Shown: positions 17,716 through 27,475, counted from the stretch's first letter. The stretch is 64,000 nt of DNA from an uncultured bacterium (GCA_902761735.1 CACWLL010000002.1:62001-126000), one strand, 5' to 3'. Notes: generated by a model from the letters alone, not told the origin. Translations and numbers: made by a program.

Positions 17716-17758
17716 TACGAGTTAAGTTAAAGAGCAAAAGGCTCTTGGAAGGTTAAAA

Positions 17759-19195
17759 ATGATATCCCCTATAACAACAAGTAAAATATTTTCAACCCTC
17801 GGTAACGGAAATTCTTTAGTTCCGATGGGAATAAAAGATACGGCAAACAGCTTAGGCTTAACAGCCGGTTCATATATTACAGGTCAAGCAGCAGAAAGTC
17901 AGGACAGATTTATTGATGAGTTTGGAACTCAACTCATTTGGTTATTAGGCATTCCTGCTTATAAAAAGATTTTGGACTTAACCCTTTTTAAAGGCTTGGG
18001 TTATGATGCAGAAGTAGACGTGAGAGTTTTAAAAGATAAAGAAGTATATAAACTCGCTAAAAAATATGCTAAAAAACATGATGAAACATATAAAGACAAT
18101 AATAAGGTTAAGAAAATATTCCAAAGTTTAGAAAAAATTACTACCAAACAGAAATTTTTTAAAGGTTTAACCTTCGGTAAATTCGTTGCGTCTACCTTGC
18201 TCACAATTGTTTCATATGCAGGTTTAACCAAATTCAGACACGATTACAGAGAAAATAAAATTAAGAAAGAATTTTTTGAAAAACATAATAATGCGCAATT
18301 ACAAAAACAATCTGCACAGAATATGCAAAATCAAATCGGGATGGCAGATTTTACCGGCAAAGCACAAAAAACTTCATTTACCGGTCATTTGCAAGATTTT
18401 ATGTTTTCTCCTGTAAAGAACATGATGCTTGTTGACGGTGCAATTACTGCGGAAAGACTTGGTGAATCAAAGAATAAACAAGAATTTATGCAGTATGCCA
18501 TTAAAGAAGGCTTCTTCTGGTTCTTTATGTATTTTGCAGGCGAACAAATTAAAAAACATCTTGAAAAATCTTCTATTGGTAAACATAATTTACCGATAGA
18601 TTTGGATGCAAGAGCTATTGAATCGGAAGAACTTAAAGATGCACTTATGAATAATAAAATTATGAAAAGTGTATATGAGTTTCCGGTAAGCGATAAACCT
18701 ACGAATGCTGAAATTTACCAATTTGTAAATGAAAATCCCGACAATTTAATCGTAAAAATGGCGAAAAAATCGGATATTGTTGCAACAATCAAAGAGAAAT
18801 CAGGATTATTCTCAAAAGCAAAAGATACCGGTTCTGTTGACAACAGAAAATATATAGATTCTGATGATGTTATAGGATTAAAAAATAAATTACAAACATT
18901 ATACGAAAAGGGGCAGGAATTTATTTCAAAAGAAGCTGAAAAAGCAGGCAAACAAGTCGCAGACTTGACCGATGCCGATAAAATTGAATATCTTGAAAAA
19001 TACTTGAAAGAAGTTAAAAAAGGAAACAGAATTGCAACCTTGAAGAATATCGGTGCTTGTATCGGAGTACTTGGTATATTAATGCCAAGTATAATTGTTG
19101 CTTGGCGGTTTGCTGATAAAAATAATCAGGAATACAGGGTCAGAACGGATATTGAAAATAAATTGAAAGCGGAACTCACTGCTTCTGCAAAATAG
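17759..19195 (+). CDS. membrane-associated protein of unknown family with SFTG motif
   Basis: 478 aa. I do not recognise it. It is mostly polar and Lys-rich with a few hydrophobic segments: FIDEFGTQLIWLLGIPAY (about 60-80), FVASTLLTIVSYAGL (about 140-160), EGFFWFFMYFAG (about 245-260), and IGACIGVLGILMPSIIVAW near the C-terminus (about 437-457). This fits a few membrane spans with long charged loops facing one side. The phrase TSFTGHLQDF occurs near residue 200, and a similar SFTG box begins the unknown protein at 54321. It has a GGAAGG ribosome site and a complex leader. Possibly a lineage-specific envelope protein. Confidence 0.7.
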   Translation: MISPITTSKIFSTLGNGNSLVPMGIKDTANSLGLTAGSYITGQAAESQDRFIDEFGTQLIWLLGIPAYKKILDLTLFKGLGYDAEVDVRVLKDKEVYKLAKKYAKKHDETYKDNNKVKKIFQSLEKITTKQKFFKGLTFGKFVASTLLTIVSYAGLTKFRHDYRENKIKKEFFEKHNNAQLQKQSAQNMQNQIGMADFTGKAQKTSFTGHLQDFMFSPVKNMMLVDGAITAERLGESKNKQEFMQYAIKEGFFWFFMYFAGEQIKKHLEKSSIGKHNLPIDLDARAIESEELKDALMNNKIMKSVYEFPVSDKPTNAEIYQFVNENPDNLIVKMAKKSDIVATIKEKSGLFSKAKDTGSVDNRKYIDSDDVIGLKNKLQTLYEKGQEFISKEAEKAGKQVADLTDADKIEYLEKYLKEVKKGNRIATLKNIGACIGVLGILMPSIIVAWRFADKNNQEYRVRTDIENKLKAELTASAK

Positions 19196-19216
19196 TTAAT
19201 TACAATTATACAAAAA

Positions 19217-19822
19217 TTATTTTTTGTTGTGTGTAATGACAACAAGGTTTCTTGTATAATTTTCTGTTGTAGGTATATTATATTCAATTATATCGAGGAT
19301 TTTTGCATTAAATTTTTCAATAACAGTCCGTGCTTCATCGATTTCTTCTTTTACTTTTAGGGATTTGTATACAACAAAATAGCCATCCTGTTTTAAAAGA
19401 GGCATGGCGTACGGTATAAGAATTTTCAATGCTGCAACTGCTCTTGAGGTTATAAAGTCATATTTTATGTTTTTAATATTTTCTGCACGGTTGCATATTG
19501 TATGCAAATTTGGCAAGTTTAAATGTGACTTAATTTCTTCAATTGCGTTAATTTTTTTTCTTATGCTGTCAAGTGCTGTGACATTAAGATTGGGATAATT
19601 TATTGAAATGGGAATTGCCGGAAAACCGCCTCCGGAACCTATATCCAAAAGCGTTTTATTTGAGGCATCAATACTGTATTTTTCAAGAAAATTTTCAAAA
19701 GACAGGCTGTCAAAAATGTGTTTTTCCCACAAAAATTTTTCATCGTTTTTGGAAATCAAGTTCAATTTGGAATTTTGCTCCAAAAAAAATTGTGCGTATT
19801 TTTCGAATTTTTGTTTATCCAT
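19217..19822 (-). CDS. rsmG: 16S rRNA (guanine-N7) methyltransferase
   Basis: 201 aa. The SAM-binding motif LLDIGSGGGFPAIPISI starts at about residue 58, followed by the typical GidB segments ALDSIRKKINAI and FITSRAVAALKILI. It methylates G527 of 16S rRNA. Its start overlaps the end of the ATPase-TPR gene by 8 bp on the same strand, so it is the downstream gene of a two-gene unit. It is normally near parAB or mnmG; that context is absent here. Confidence 0.93.
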   Translation of the reverse strand: MDKQKFEKYAQFFLEQNSKLNLISKNDEKFLWEKHIFDSLSFENFLEKYSIDASNKTLLDIGSGGGFPAIPISINYPNLNVTALDSIRKKINAIEEIKSHLNLPNLHTICNRAENIKNIKYDFITSRAVAALKILIPYAMPLLKQDGYFVVYKSLKVKEEIDEARTVIEKFNAKILDIIEYNIPTTENYTRNLVVITHNKK

Positions 19823-22286
19823 TTTTTACAATCTCTTTTTCCAATCTTTTAAATTCCTCTTCTCCGAGTCTTATTTTTAAATCTCTTATACGTTGTTCAA
19901 TTTGCGGTTTATAATCAATCAGAGTTGAATTTTTTGTTTTTGAAATTGCTACAATATAAGATCTTAAAGCTTTTTGAAAATCTTTTTTGTCTACACAAAA
20001 ATCTCCGTATTCAATATTTACATTCATTGTGTAATAAGGTTCATTCAGTTCTTTTGCCGCATTACCGGCTTTTTTATAATAATCGTGAGCAAGTTCTGTA
20101 TCTTTTCGTTTGTATATTTTGGCCAGTTTTAAGGAACTTTCGTATACTCCGGCATAATTTTTATTTCCCTCATCGATAATTAAGCTTTCCTTGTAATATT
20201 TTGCAGCTAAATCATGAGCACCTGTTTCATCAAATATTGACGCAAGATTAATCATTGCGGATGTTATATAAGGATTGTCTTGCGTGATATCCATACAGCG
20301 TTGATATAATTTAATAGCATTTTCGGTTTTGTCGGAATCATCACATACCGTTGCAAATTTAAAATACAATTCAGCAAGAATTTTTCTGCTAATTGAAGGT
20401 TCAATAAGTGTATAAGCTGTTTTGTAATTTTTATATTGCATGTCAATATCATCTTGTTTCAATGCTGCCATGAGCATATGTGCTTTTATCTTAATTTCGT
20501 TAGATACAGGTTCTGTTTCATTCAAGACGTCCTGTACGAGTAGTTCTGCCTTATCGTGTTTGTAGGTATTATAGAAAACCTGTGCTATTGAAATTTTTAT
20601 GGAATTTATTTTTTCAATATCTCCTGCCTCTGAATAATACTGCAAAGCGATATTGTAGTATTTTACGGCATTAAACCAATCGGAAAGATTTTCATAACAC
20701 TGTGCACATTTTGAATATATTCTTGAAACCATATTAGGAAAATTATCATCCTCTTTAAGCGTTAAAGCTTGTTGATAAAAGGCGATTGCCTTTTTATAAT
20801 TGAAATTCAATTCCTCTCTATTTGCCGCATTTATTAATTCCATAAACGGGAATTCTACTTCATACTTATTTAAAATTTTATTTGAATAATCGATGTATTC
20901 ATTTATTGAATTTGCAATTCCGTCCATAATTTGTTTTTCTTCATCTTCGTTATCAAAGATAAATGAAATCTTTTTAATTTTTTCTTCTTTACTTTCGGGT
21001 ACGGAGTCTTCTTCCGGCTTAATAATTTTGACATCAGGGGTTACGAGTAATTCTTCTGTTTTTGGGATAGTTTCGTAATCTGAGGTTGTCGCAGCATATT
21101 CAATAGCTTCAATTGCTGCACACTCAATCTTCTTCATTAATTGCGGATGCTTCGGTAAAAACATAGTGTGATATTCTATTTCACTTCTCATTGTTTGGCG
21201 TGAAACTAAGATATCCCTTTCAAAAGGTTTTAACGGCAATTGCATTGTATATAACTCTACGCATGATTTATGCAATTTAATGAGAACATTTTCCGGAATG
21301 GAGTTTAATGAAATTTCTTTGTAATAATCTTGCAGATATATACAATTTTTATCTCTGCATATAAGAAGATTATCAACGAAATATTGTATTTTTTCTTCGT
21401 TATACATATTAATTGTTTCAAGTAATTTTACACTAATCGGATGTCTGATTATTGTAAGTAATCTGAACAAGTGTCCGCTTGGCGGATCAACAAAGGATAA
21501 AACTTCTCTGAGAATAAAATCGTTATATGACAAAAAGCTCTTTGTATAACCTTCAAGAAAATCAATCAAAGAAAGTTTATGTGCATTTATAACTTTTGTT
21601 GTAAGTTGTGTATATAGGAAATATCCTCGAGTATGCTTATATAACTCATCGGAAACAGGTCCGATAAGTTTTATACCTTCTGCTCGAATAAATTTCTCAA
21701 AAATACTTTTATCTAATGCAAGTATTGTTATTTTTTCAAACGGAACTTTATCCGTAAAATTTTCGTAATCAGGTTTTCTTGATACAATAATCACCTTGGT
21801 ATTATGAAATTGCATAATATGCAACAAAAAATCTATAACATCCTGTTTATTCGGCTTTAGAATGCTTTCTAAAGAATTAATAATTAAGACAATCGGTTTA
21901 GATATTGAGTTAAAATAGGAAGAAATTTTTTGGGCAAAATTTTCGGTTTTAATTTTAGGCTCGGAAATTAGCCCCTTAGCCGTCAATTCTCTGAAATCTT
22001 CAAAAAATGATAAAAGGATATCATCAAGAATAGTTGTTTCAAAACAGTTATATTCAAGGATGATTGCTTCATTCGTAAGAAATTTTAAAGAGTGGTGTAT
22101 GATTTGAGTTTTTCCTGTACCCAAAAACCCGTTTACAAGCAGCAAAGGGGTAGGACTCTCATAGAAATTGTAAATAGTTTCCAGTTGTTTTTTGTTATTT
22201 TCAAGCAGAAACTTATTTATACCGCTTAATTCATCGGCTATAAGGTTCTTTTTGTCAAAACTCTCATTGATAAACCGGATATTCAT
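19815..22286 (-). CDS. P-loop NTPase with C-terminal TPR array (STAND-like)
   Basis: 823 aa. Walker A is GFLGTGKT (53-60), in the setting LLLVNGFLGTGKTQIIHH. A Walker B-like strand KPIVLIINSLE follows at about 133-143, and a sensor-like segment TKVIIVSRKPDY at about 163. Residues about 250-370 look like a winged-helix or arm region. An acidic linker near 420-455 (EDSVPESKEEKIKK) leads to tetratricopeptide-like helical repeats from about 485 to the end (NFNYKKAIAFYQQAL, DWFNAVKYYNIALQYY). The layout matches STAND signalling ATPases: NTPase switch plus repeat sensor. The effector or ligand is unknown, and there is no N-terminal effector domain. Confidence 0.75.
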   Translation of the reverse strand: MNIRFINESFDKKNLIADELSGINKFLLENNKKQLETIYNFYESPTPLLLVNGFLGTGKTQIIHHSLKFLTNEAIILEYNCFETTILDDILLSFFEDFRELTAKGLISEPKIKTENFAQKISSYFNSISKPIVLIINSLESILKPNKQDVIDFLLHIMQFHNTKVIIVSRKPDYENFTDKVPFEKITILALDKSIFEKFIRAEGIKLIGPVSDELYKHTRGYFLYTQLTTKVINAHKLSLIDFLEGYTKSFLSYNDFILREVLSFVDPPSGHLFRLLTIIRHPISVKLLETINMYNEEKIQYFVDNLLICRDKNCIYLQDYYKEISLNSIPENVLIKLHKSCVELYTMQLPLKPFERDILVSRQTMRSEIEYHTMFLPKHPQLMKKIECAAIEAIEYAATTSDYETIPKTEELLVTPDVKIIKPEEDSVPESKEEKIKKISFIFDNEDEEKQIMDGIANSINEYIDYSNKILNKYEVEFPFMELINAANREELNFNYKKAIAFYQQALTLKEDDNFPNMVSRIYSKCAQCYENLSDWFNAVKYYNIALQYYSEAGDIEKINSIKISIAQVFYNTYKHDKAELLVQDVLNETEPVSNEIKIKAHMLMAALKQDDIDMQYKNYKTAYTLIEPSISRKILAELYFKFATVCDDSDKTENAIKLYQRCMDITQDNPYITSAMINLASIFDETGAHDLAAKYYKESLIIDEGNKNYAGVYESSLKLAKIYKRKDTELAHDYYKKAGNAAKELNEPYYTMNVNIEYGDFCVDKKDFQKALRSYIVAISKTKNSTLIDYKPQIEQRIRDLKIRLGEEEFKRLEKEIVKNG

Positions 22287-22395
22287 AAAGCTATATTACA
22301 TTATATTTTGCTATTTTGCAAATTTAATTGTAAACAAATTGTACTTTGAACTGTTTTTGTAGTACAATTAAGAGTAGTAAACACAAGGGGAAAAT

Positions 22396-22500
22396 ATGGA
22401 ATTTTTTAGAAAACATCAAAAAGCTATAATTGCTATAATCGGAGTCACATTTGTCGCTTGGACGGTTGGTTTGATGTTGTTACCTCTTGTTTTAAAATAA
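22396..22500 (+). CDS. 34-aa single-span membrane peptide
   Basis: ATG 22396 has an AGGGGA ribosome site. The protein starts MEFFRKHQKAI and continues as one hydrophobic helix (AIIAIIGVTFVAWTVGLMLL) with a short tail. The start resembles the N-terminal membrane anchor of PpiD/SurA-N type chaperones (FxRKHQK then a helix), but the rest of such a protein is absent; a stop follows at 22500. It is the first gene of the envelope operon, 9 bp before the M23 peptidase gene. It may anchor or regulate the following proteins. This is inference; the gene is real by ribosome site and context. Confidence 0.65.
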   Translation: MEFFRKHQKAIIAIIGVTFVAWTVGLMLLPLVLK

Positions 22501-22509
22501 GGACAGAGC

Positions 22510-23664
22510 GTGAACGTAAAACACCTGATTAGACAAATATGTGTAGTCTTTATTGCGGCGATAACAATGATAACAATATTTTCGCCGGAAGTTTATGCTG
22601 CTTCGCAGAATAAAGCTTCTATAAAACAAAGACTTCAGCATAATCAAAATCAGATGAAAAATACACGTGAAAAAATTAAAACCCTTAAAATACGCGAGCA
22701 GCAAGAAAAAAGTAAGCTTGTAAGAAATCAACAAAGGCTTGAAACAGCACGTACAAATTTGGCAAATTCAGAAACTCAATATTCGCATATGAGTAATAAG
22801 TTGGATGATATGCAGAAAAAATATACAAAAGCTGCATCTGACTACAATAGTACTAATCATCAAATAAAAGCTCGTATCAAGCATGTATATAAAATTCAAC
22901 GCATAGGAATGTTTGACCTTTTATTTAAAGCAAAAGATCTTAATGCAATGTTGGATGCTATATATTTTGAACGTGTAATTATCAGAAATAATTACAGACA
23001 AATGATTGCTCTAAAAGAAAGAGCTGCAAAGCTGGCAAAGCTAAAGAGTGATATAGAGGCGCAAAAACGATATTTAGCAAATTCTATCAATCAGATAAAT
23101 TTTCAAAAGCGTTCTATTCAACAAGAAATTAATCAAAATCAAAATATGATAAACAGGCTTAAAACAAATAGGATTGCATATGAAAGGTCAGAAAGAGAGC
23201 TTGAAAGACAATCTGCCAATTTACAATCAATGCTTAGCGCATACAGCAATTCTACTGTTGTCGCATCAAAAACCGGTTTCATGAAGCCTATCGGGGGACC
23301 TATCACCTCTCCTTTCGGTACAAGAATACATCCGATATTCAAGAGCAGGTCTTTCCATTCCGGAGTTGATATCGGAGGCCCTAATTACGGAAGTATAAAG
23401 GCATCAAATTCAGGTAAGGTAATCTATACTGGCTGGTATGGCGGATATGGCAAAGTTGTTATTATAGACCATGGTTTAGTTGGCGGACGCCCTACAACTA
23501 CATTGTATGCCCATATGTCATCCATAAAAGTTAACAATGGTCAAAATGTTTCCAAAGGTCAGGTTATAGGACTTGAGGGAACTACCGGATACAGTACCGG
23601 ACCGCATTGTCATTTTGAAGTTAGAATTAACGGAAAACCAAATAATCCGTTGAATTACATTTAA
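22510..23664 (+). CDS. EnvC-like M23 peptidase with coiled coil
   Basis: 384 aa. A GTG start codes for a signal peptide (ends near VYAAS, about residue 31), then a long coiled coil (about 35-240, repeated Q/K/E heptads), then an M23 LytM domain (about 255-384). Zinc-site residues are visible: FHSGVDIGG (HxxxD) and GPHCHFEVR (HxH). If active, it cleaves peptide crosslinks in peptidoglycan; EnvC-type homologues instead activate amidases at the division site. Both zinc motifs look intact here, so a peptidase is plausible. It lies between a 34-aa membrane peptide and lptD, so it belongs to the envelope unit. Confidence 0.88.
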   Translation: MNVKHLIRQICVVFIAAITMITIFSPEVYAASQNKASIKQRLQHNQNQMKNTREKIKTLKIREQQEKSKLVRNQQRLETARTNLANSETQYSHMSNKLDDMQKKYTKAASDYNSTNHQIKARIKHVYKIQRIGMFDLLFKAKDLNAMLDAIYFERVIIRNNYRQMIALKERAAKLAKLKSDIEAQKRYLANSINQINFQKRSIQQEINQNQNMINRLKTNRIAYERSERELERQSANLQSMLSAYSNSTVVASKTGFMKPIGGPITSPFGTRIHPIFKSRSFHSGVDIGGPNYGSIKASNSGKVIYTGWYGGYGKVVIIDHGLVGGRPTTTLYAHMSSIKVNNGQNVSKGQVIGLEGTTGYSTGPHCHFEVRINGKPNNPLNYI

Positions 23665-23678
23665 TCAGAGGAATAATC

Positions 23679-26000
23679 GTGAAGAAAGAATTAGCTTTAA
23701 TATCATTAATATCTATATTGTTAGCAGGTACTCAGGCGTACTCTCAAATTATTCATGAAAGAAGTTTTTATGATGATGAAACGTCTTTAGAGCGTGCTCA
23801 AAATGAGTTTTTTGAGACAGGAGCGGTTCCTACAAATGTAAATCCTACCGAAAATACTGAAGATTATGCGGATTATTCTTCTGCATTGAGTGGCAGTGGT
23901 ATGAATACGGGAAAATTAAAAGCAATGCCTTTGTTTAAGCGTTGTCGTATAAAAATTCAAAACCATTATAGAATCCAAGAACACGAAGAAAAATTAAAAA
24001 ATGAAGAAAAGCTGAAAGAACTTATGAAACAGGAAAATCTTCCTGAAACTCTAAGTGAAGAGGATATTGAAGAACTTTCCAGTCGTACTATGCACAGAGT
24101 TTATAAAGATAAAGACGGTAATGAAATAACAAAAGATACGTTAATTAGCAGAATAAAAAATGCATTTAAGAGAAAGAAAAATAAAAATAAAGAGTCTGAC
24201 GAAGAATCTAAAATTACGAAAGACGAAGAAATATTGAACGGAGAAAAACCGTTATCCGGCGGAGTTAGGGAAGTTGTTGCCGAAAAGGATATGATTCTTG
24301 ATTGTGACAAATTGGATTATGATGATGAGACTTCTGATTTAATTGCAACCGGACATCCGATTATGTCATTCCCTCCGCAAGATGTTACAATTAAAGCTGA
24401 CAAGTTAACATATAATACCGATAGCAATATTATTAAAGCTTTTGGGAATGTTGAAATAATAAAAGACGGCTCTTCAATATTTGGGGATTACGTTATGATT
24501 AATATGAATGACGAATCTTCAATAGTTACAAATATGAGAGCTGAAAAAATGAATATGCAGATTAATGCAAAAGATGTTGTTGCTTCGGAAGATTCATTAG
24601 TTCTTACCGACGGTTCATTAAAAGGTGAGCAGCATTATATATTAGCTTTGCGTTCCGGCATGGTTGGAGACAGATTAGGCGGATATGATTATGCTGAAGG
24701 TGAATATTCAAGTATTTCTAAAGATGGTTTGGAAGTACGAGTTAAAGCAAAAGATGTCTATGTAACTGCAAAAAAACGACATGATGTTATTACCGTAAAA
24801 GATGCGGATATATTTTTAAAAAACAAGTATTTGGGTCGTTGGGGGTCTTTTACAGCCCACACAAATAAAGGTCAGGAATATTTCGAAGCAGATTATCCGG
24901 AATTTGGTAATATCCCTCGTTTGGGTATGTTTGCAGGTCCCGGATTTGTATTTGATGTTCCGACAGGTGCAAGTGTTAAGTTTATTCCGTTTGTAAATTA
25001 CAAGAAAAAATGGGGTATCGGTGCAGCCTTAAAATATCGTAGCGGTACAAACTATACGGAAGCATACTATGGTACTTCTCTGAAAAACTTTATCTTAAGA
25101 GGTCGTCAACACTTGGATGACAGATTTTATCTACAATATGGTGTAAATTCATACCTTGAAGATTGGTTTCTTGGCAGCGGTATGAGTAAATATCGTGTTG
25201 AAGCTGTTTATAATGATTCTATGACCGTTCCAAATACTTTAGGGCTTGGCAGAAATGCAAGATACAGGCACCGTATATCAGCAGGTTATGTTCAAGATGC
25301 GGATTATAATCGCCATGGTGAGTCTTTAGGACACGGGACAATGGGTACAACCCGTTTCAAATATATGGCTGAGTTATCTCAAAATTTATTTTCATATCGC
25401 AATAAAAAAGAAAATATAAATGTTGGTTTAAGTTGGGTAATGCAAGGTAGTGCAGCAGTTTACGGAACCGGTGATACGCAGTTTATAGGAAGAACCGGAC
25501 CTTTCTTACATACTCAATATAAACGTTGGATTCAGGATATAGGTTATTTCTTATCAGCTTATGATGACCATACTCCTGTTCCAAAATTTGATATTTACAG
25601 GTATGGTAAATCTACCGTAATGCTTAGAGAAGGTATTCGATTTAATAAATACCTTACTGCTAATTGGATTGCATCAACAGCGCTGTCCAATGATACTCCA
25701 AACGGAAAAACATTCCAGGAAAACGGTTTCTTCTTTTCTATTGGGCCGGACGATTTGAAATTGACACTCGGGTATGACTTTATAAGAGAAAGGACTTATT
25801 TCTTATTCTCAACAGCTTTGGATTTAAAAGGAACTCAGGTTGATTATAAGAAGATGGTTATTAAAAATCCTGATAAGTTAGCGAAGGATGATTCCGAAAA
25901 AATTGAACCGGTAATATTTAATGATGGTAAGAAGCAGAAGATAATAAGAACTCATGCTCAAGTTATAGAGATTGAAGATCCCGACAGAGAACAACTATAA
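23679..26000 (+). CDS. lptD: LPS-assembly protein LptD
   Basis: 773 aa. GTG start and signal peptide (ends near GTQAYS). A charged low-complexity region rich in Glu/Lys covers about 90-195. An OstA/LptA-like jellyroll follows (LDCDKLDYDDETSDLIATGH, then TIKADKLTYNTDSNIIKAFG). The rest, about 390-760, is a chain of amphipathic strands consistent with the C-terminal beta-barrel. LptD inserts LPS into the outer leaflet of the outer membrane together with LptE. The extra charged region before the OstA domain is unusual. Presence with lpxI, lpxB and waaA indicates that this organism makes LPS. Confidence 0.87.
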   Translation: MKKELALISLISILLAGTQAYSQIIHERSFYDDETSLERAQNEFFETGAVPTNVNPTENTEDYADYSSALSGSGMNTGKLKAMPLFKRCRIKIQNHYRIQEHEEKLKNEEKLKELMKQENLPETLSEEDIEELSSRTMHRVYKDKDGNEITKDTLISRIKNAFKRKKNKNKESDEESKITKDEEILNGEKPLSGGVREVVAEKDMILDCDKLDYDDETSDLIATGHPIMSFPPQDVTIKADKLTYNTDSNIIKAFGNVEIIKDGSSIFGDYVMINMNDESSIVTNMRAEKMNMQINAKDVVASEDSLVLTDGSLKGEQHYILALRSGMVGDRLGGYDYAEGEYSSISKDGLEVRVKAKDVYVTAKKRHDVITVKDADIFLKNKYLGRWGSFTAHTNKGQEYFEADYPEFGNIPRLGMFAGPGFVFDVPTGASVKFIPFVNYKKKWGIGAALKYRSGTNYTEAYYGTSLKNFILRGRQHLDDRFYLQYGVNSYLEDWFLGSGMSKYRVEAVYNDSMTVPNTLGLGRNARYRHRISAGYVQDADYNRHGESLGHGTMGTTRFKYMAELSQNLFSYRNKKENINVGLSWVMQGSAAVYGTGDTQFIGRTGPFLHTQYKRWIQDIGYFLSAYDDHTPVPKFDIYRYGKSTVMLREGIRFNKYLTANWIASTALSNDTPNGKTFQENGFFFSIGPDDLKLTLGYDFIRERTYFLFSTALDLKGTQVDYKKMVIKNPDKLAKDDSEKIEPVIFNDGKKQKIIRTHAQVIEIEDPDREQL

Positions 26001-26638
26001 TGAATAAAACAATAGCGGAATTAAAAAAAGAAATAATAGAATATGGAAGATTAGCAGAACAAAAGAATCTTACTCCCGGCGTATCGGGTAATATTTCTGC
26101 ACGTTATGATGATGACAAAATAATTATAACATCCTCAGGTTCGGCGAATGGCTATCTTGAAGAAGATGATTTTGCAATAATTGATATGAACGGTAATATT
26201 GTCGAAGGGGATAAGAAACCTTCCAGTGAAAAACTTTTGCACTGTGAATTTTATAAAAAAAGACCTGATGTAAATTATATTATTCATATGCACAGTCCTT
26301 ATTTGAGTTCGTTTGCATCAGCAGGGATTGCCTTAGATGAACCGATTATGGCAGAAAATGTATTTTACTTCGGACAAATTCCGCTTGCGGAATATGGTAT
26401 GCCGTCTTCATATGATTTAGTTGAAAAAACGTCAAAGTTTTTTGATGAGTACAATGCCGTATTAATGGCAAACCATGGGTTTATTGTCGGAGATAAGACA
26501 ATTAAAGATGCATTTCTAAAACTTGCACTTGCAGAATCTTATGCGCAGGTTGTTTTGAATACTAAAATTCTCGGCGGTGCGAAACTTTTGAATGATGGGC
26601 AAGTAAAAGAAATTTTGAAATTACGGCAAAAATTGTAA
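26000..26638 (+). CDS. class II aldolase/adducin family protein (FucA-like)
   Basis: 212 aa. Zinc ligands fit L-fuculose-1-phosphate aldolase: H96 and H98 in IIHMHSP and H159 in ANHGF, with catalytic E77 in SSEKLLH. Other markers are TPGVSGNISAR and SSGS. Such enzymes split or form ketose 1-phosphates to dihydroxyacetone phosphate and an aldehyde; related members act in methionine salvage. Its ATG shares one base with the lptD stop (TAATG), so it is coupled to an envelope operon. That suggests a sugar precursor for surface polysaccharide, which is only inference. Confidence 0.85.
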   Translation: MNKTIAELKKEIIEYGRLAEQKNLTPGVSGNISARYDDDKIIITSSGSANGYLEEDDFAIIDMNGNIVEGDKKPSSEKLLHCEFYKKRPDVNYIIHMHSPYLSSFASAGIALDEPIMAENVFYFGQIPLAEYGMPSSYDLVEKTSKFFDEYNAVLMANHGFIVGDKTIKDAFLKLALAESYAQVVLNTKILGGAKLLNDGQVKEILKLRQKL

Positions 26639-26657
26639 AGGAAAAGAGGAATATAAA

Positions 26658-27473
26658 GTGTCAATAGAATTAGAACATAAGCAAGGATTAATAGCGGGTG
26701 ACGGTTGTTTGCCGGTAAAAATGGCTCAATACGCAAAGGAAAACGGATTTGATGTTGTTTGTATTTCTTTGTCAAAAGAAAATGTACATCAGCTTAAAAA
26801 ATATTGTTCTAAAGTATACAGTTGTCATCCGGGTGAAGTTAACAAGATTGAGAAAATCTTGACGGATGAAGAAATAAAGCAAGCTACTTTTTTAGGTAAA
26901 GTTCACAAACGTGTTTTATTACAAATTCATAAATTTGACTCAAGAGCGGTTGAAATTCTTAAAAGTATGAAACGCTTGAATGATGATGAAGTTATGCTTC
27001 TAATTGTACAAGAGTTTGAGAGTCATGGTATCAGTGTTCTTGACCAAACAATATTTATTAAAAATCTTATGATTCCGGCAGGTGTCCTCGGTAAGCATAA
27101 ACCTACAAAAGAGCAGATGGAAGATGTAAATTACGGTTTTTGGCTAGCAAAAGAAATGGGAAAAATTGATGTAGGGCAATCCGTAGTTATAAAAGATAAG
27201 ATGGTAATGGCAGTTGAAGCTATTGAGGGTACTGATGTTTGCATAAAACGAGGTGCTAAATTAGCTAAAAAAGATGCGGTAGTTGTAAAAGTGTCTAAAC
27301 CAAAGCAAGATAAAAGATTTGATATCCCTGCGGTTGGTTTGAGAACATTGAAAACTATGAAAAGATATAAGGCTAACTTACTTGCTGTTGAGGCTAATGA
27401 AACCATTATTGTTAATCAGGAAGAAGTTATTAAATACGCAGATAACCACGATATAGTAATTATGGCAGTATAA
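26658..27473 (+). CDS. lpxI: UDP-2,3-diacylglucosamine pyrophosphatase
   Basis: 271 aa, the LpxI (DUF1009) alternative to LpxH. It removes UMP from UDP-2,3-diacylglucosamine to give lipid X. The N-terminal domain begins GLIAGDGCLPVKMAQYAKENG, and the C-terminal half contains EAIEGTDVCIKRGAKL, both characteristic of the family. It is followed after 2 bp by lpxB, the next pathway step. GTG is the start; AAGAGGAATATAAA lies upstream. No LpxH-type gene is in the window. Confidence 0.92.
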   Translation: MSIELEHKQGLIAGDGCLPVKMAQYAKENGFDVVCISLSKENVHQLKKYCSKVYSCHPGEVNKIEKILTDEEIKQATFLGKVHKRVLLQIHKFDSRAVEILKSMKRLNDDEVMLLIVQEFESHGISVLDQTIFIKNLMIPAGVLGKHKPTKEQMEDVNYGFWLAKEMGKIDVGQSVVIKDKMVMAVEAIEGTDVCIKRGAKLAKKDAVVVKVSKPKQDKRFDIPAVGLRTLKTMKRYKANLLAVEANETIIVNQEEVIKYADNHDIVIMAV

Positions 27474-27475
27474 GT

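Larger units (their letters stand above)
17329..17758. other. 430-bp intergenic region with terminator, short ORF and hairpins
   Basis: It holds a strong terminator (17513-17546), a 27-codon ORF with a ribosome site (17632-17715, listed separately), and a hairpin overlapping the end of that ORF (CCCCAA near 17675 with TTGGGG near 17708, with a nested AAATT/AATTT). A last small hairpin AGAGC/GCTCT near 17731-17746 lies immediately before the GGAAGG site of the 17759 gene. The terminator upstream of any recognised plus-strand gene suggests a short untranslated transcript ending at about 17546. Confidence 0.5.
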
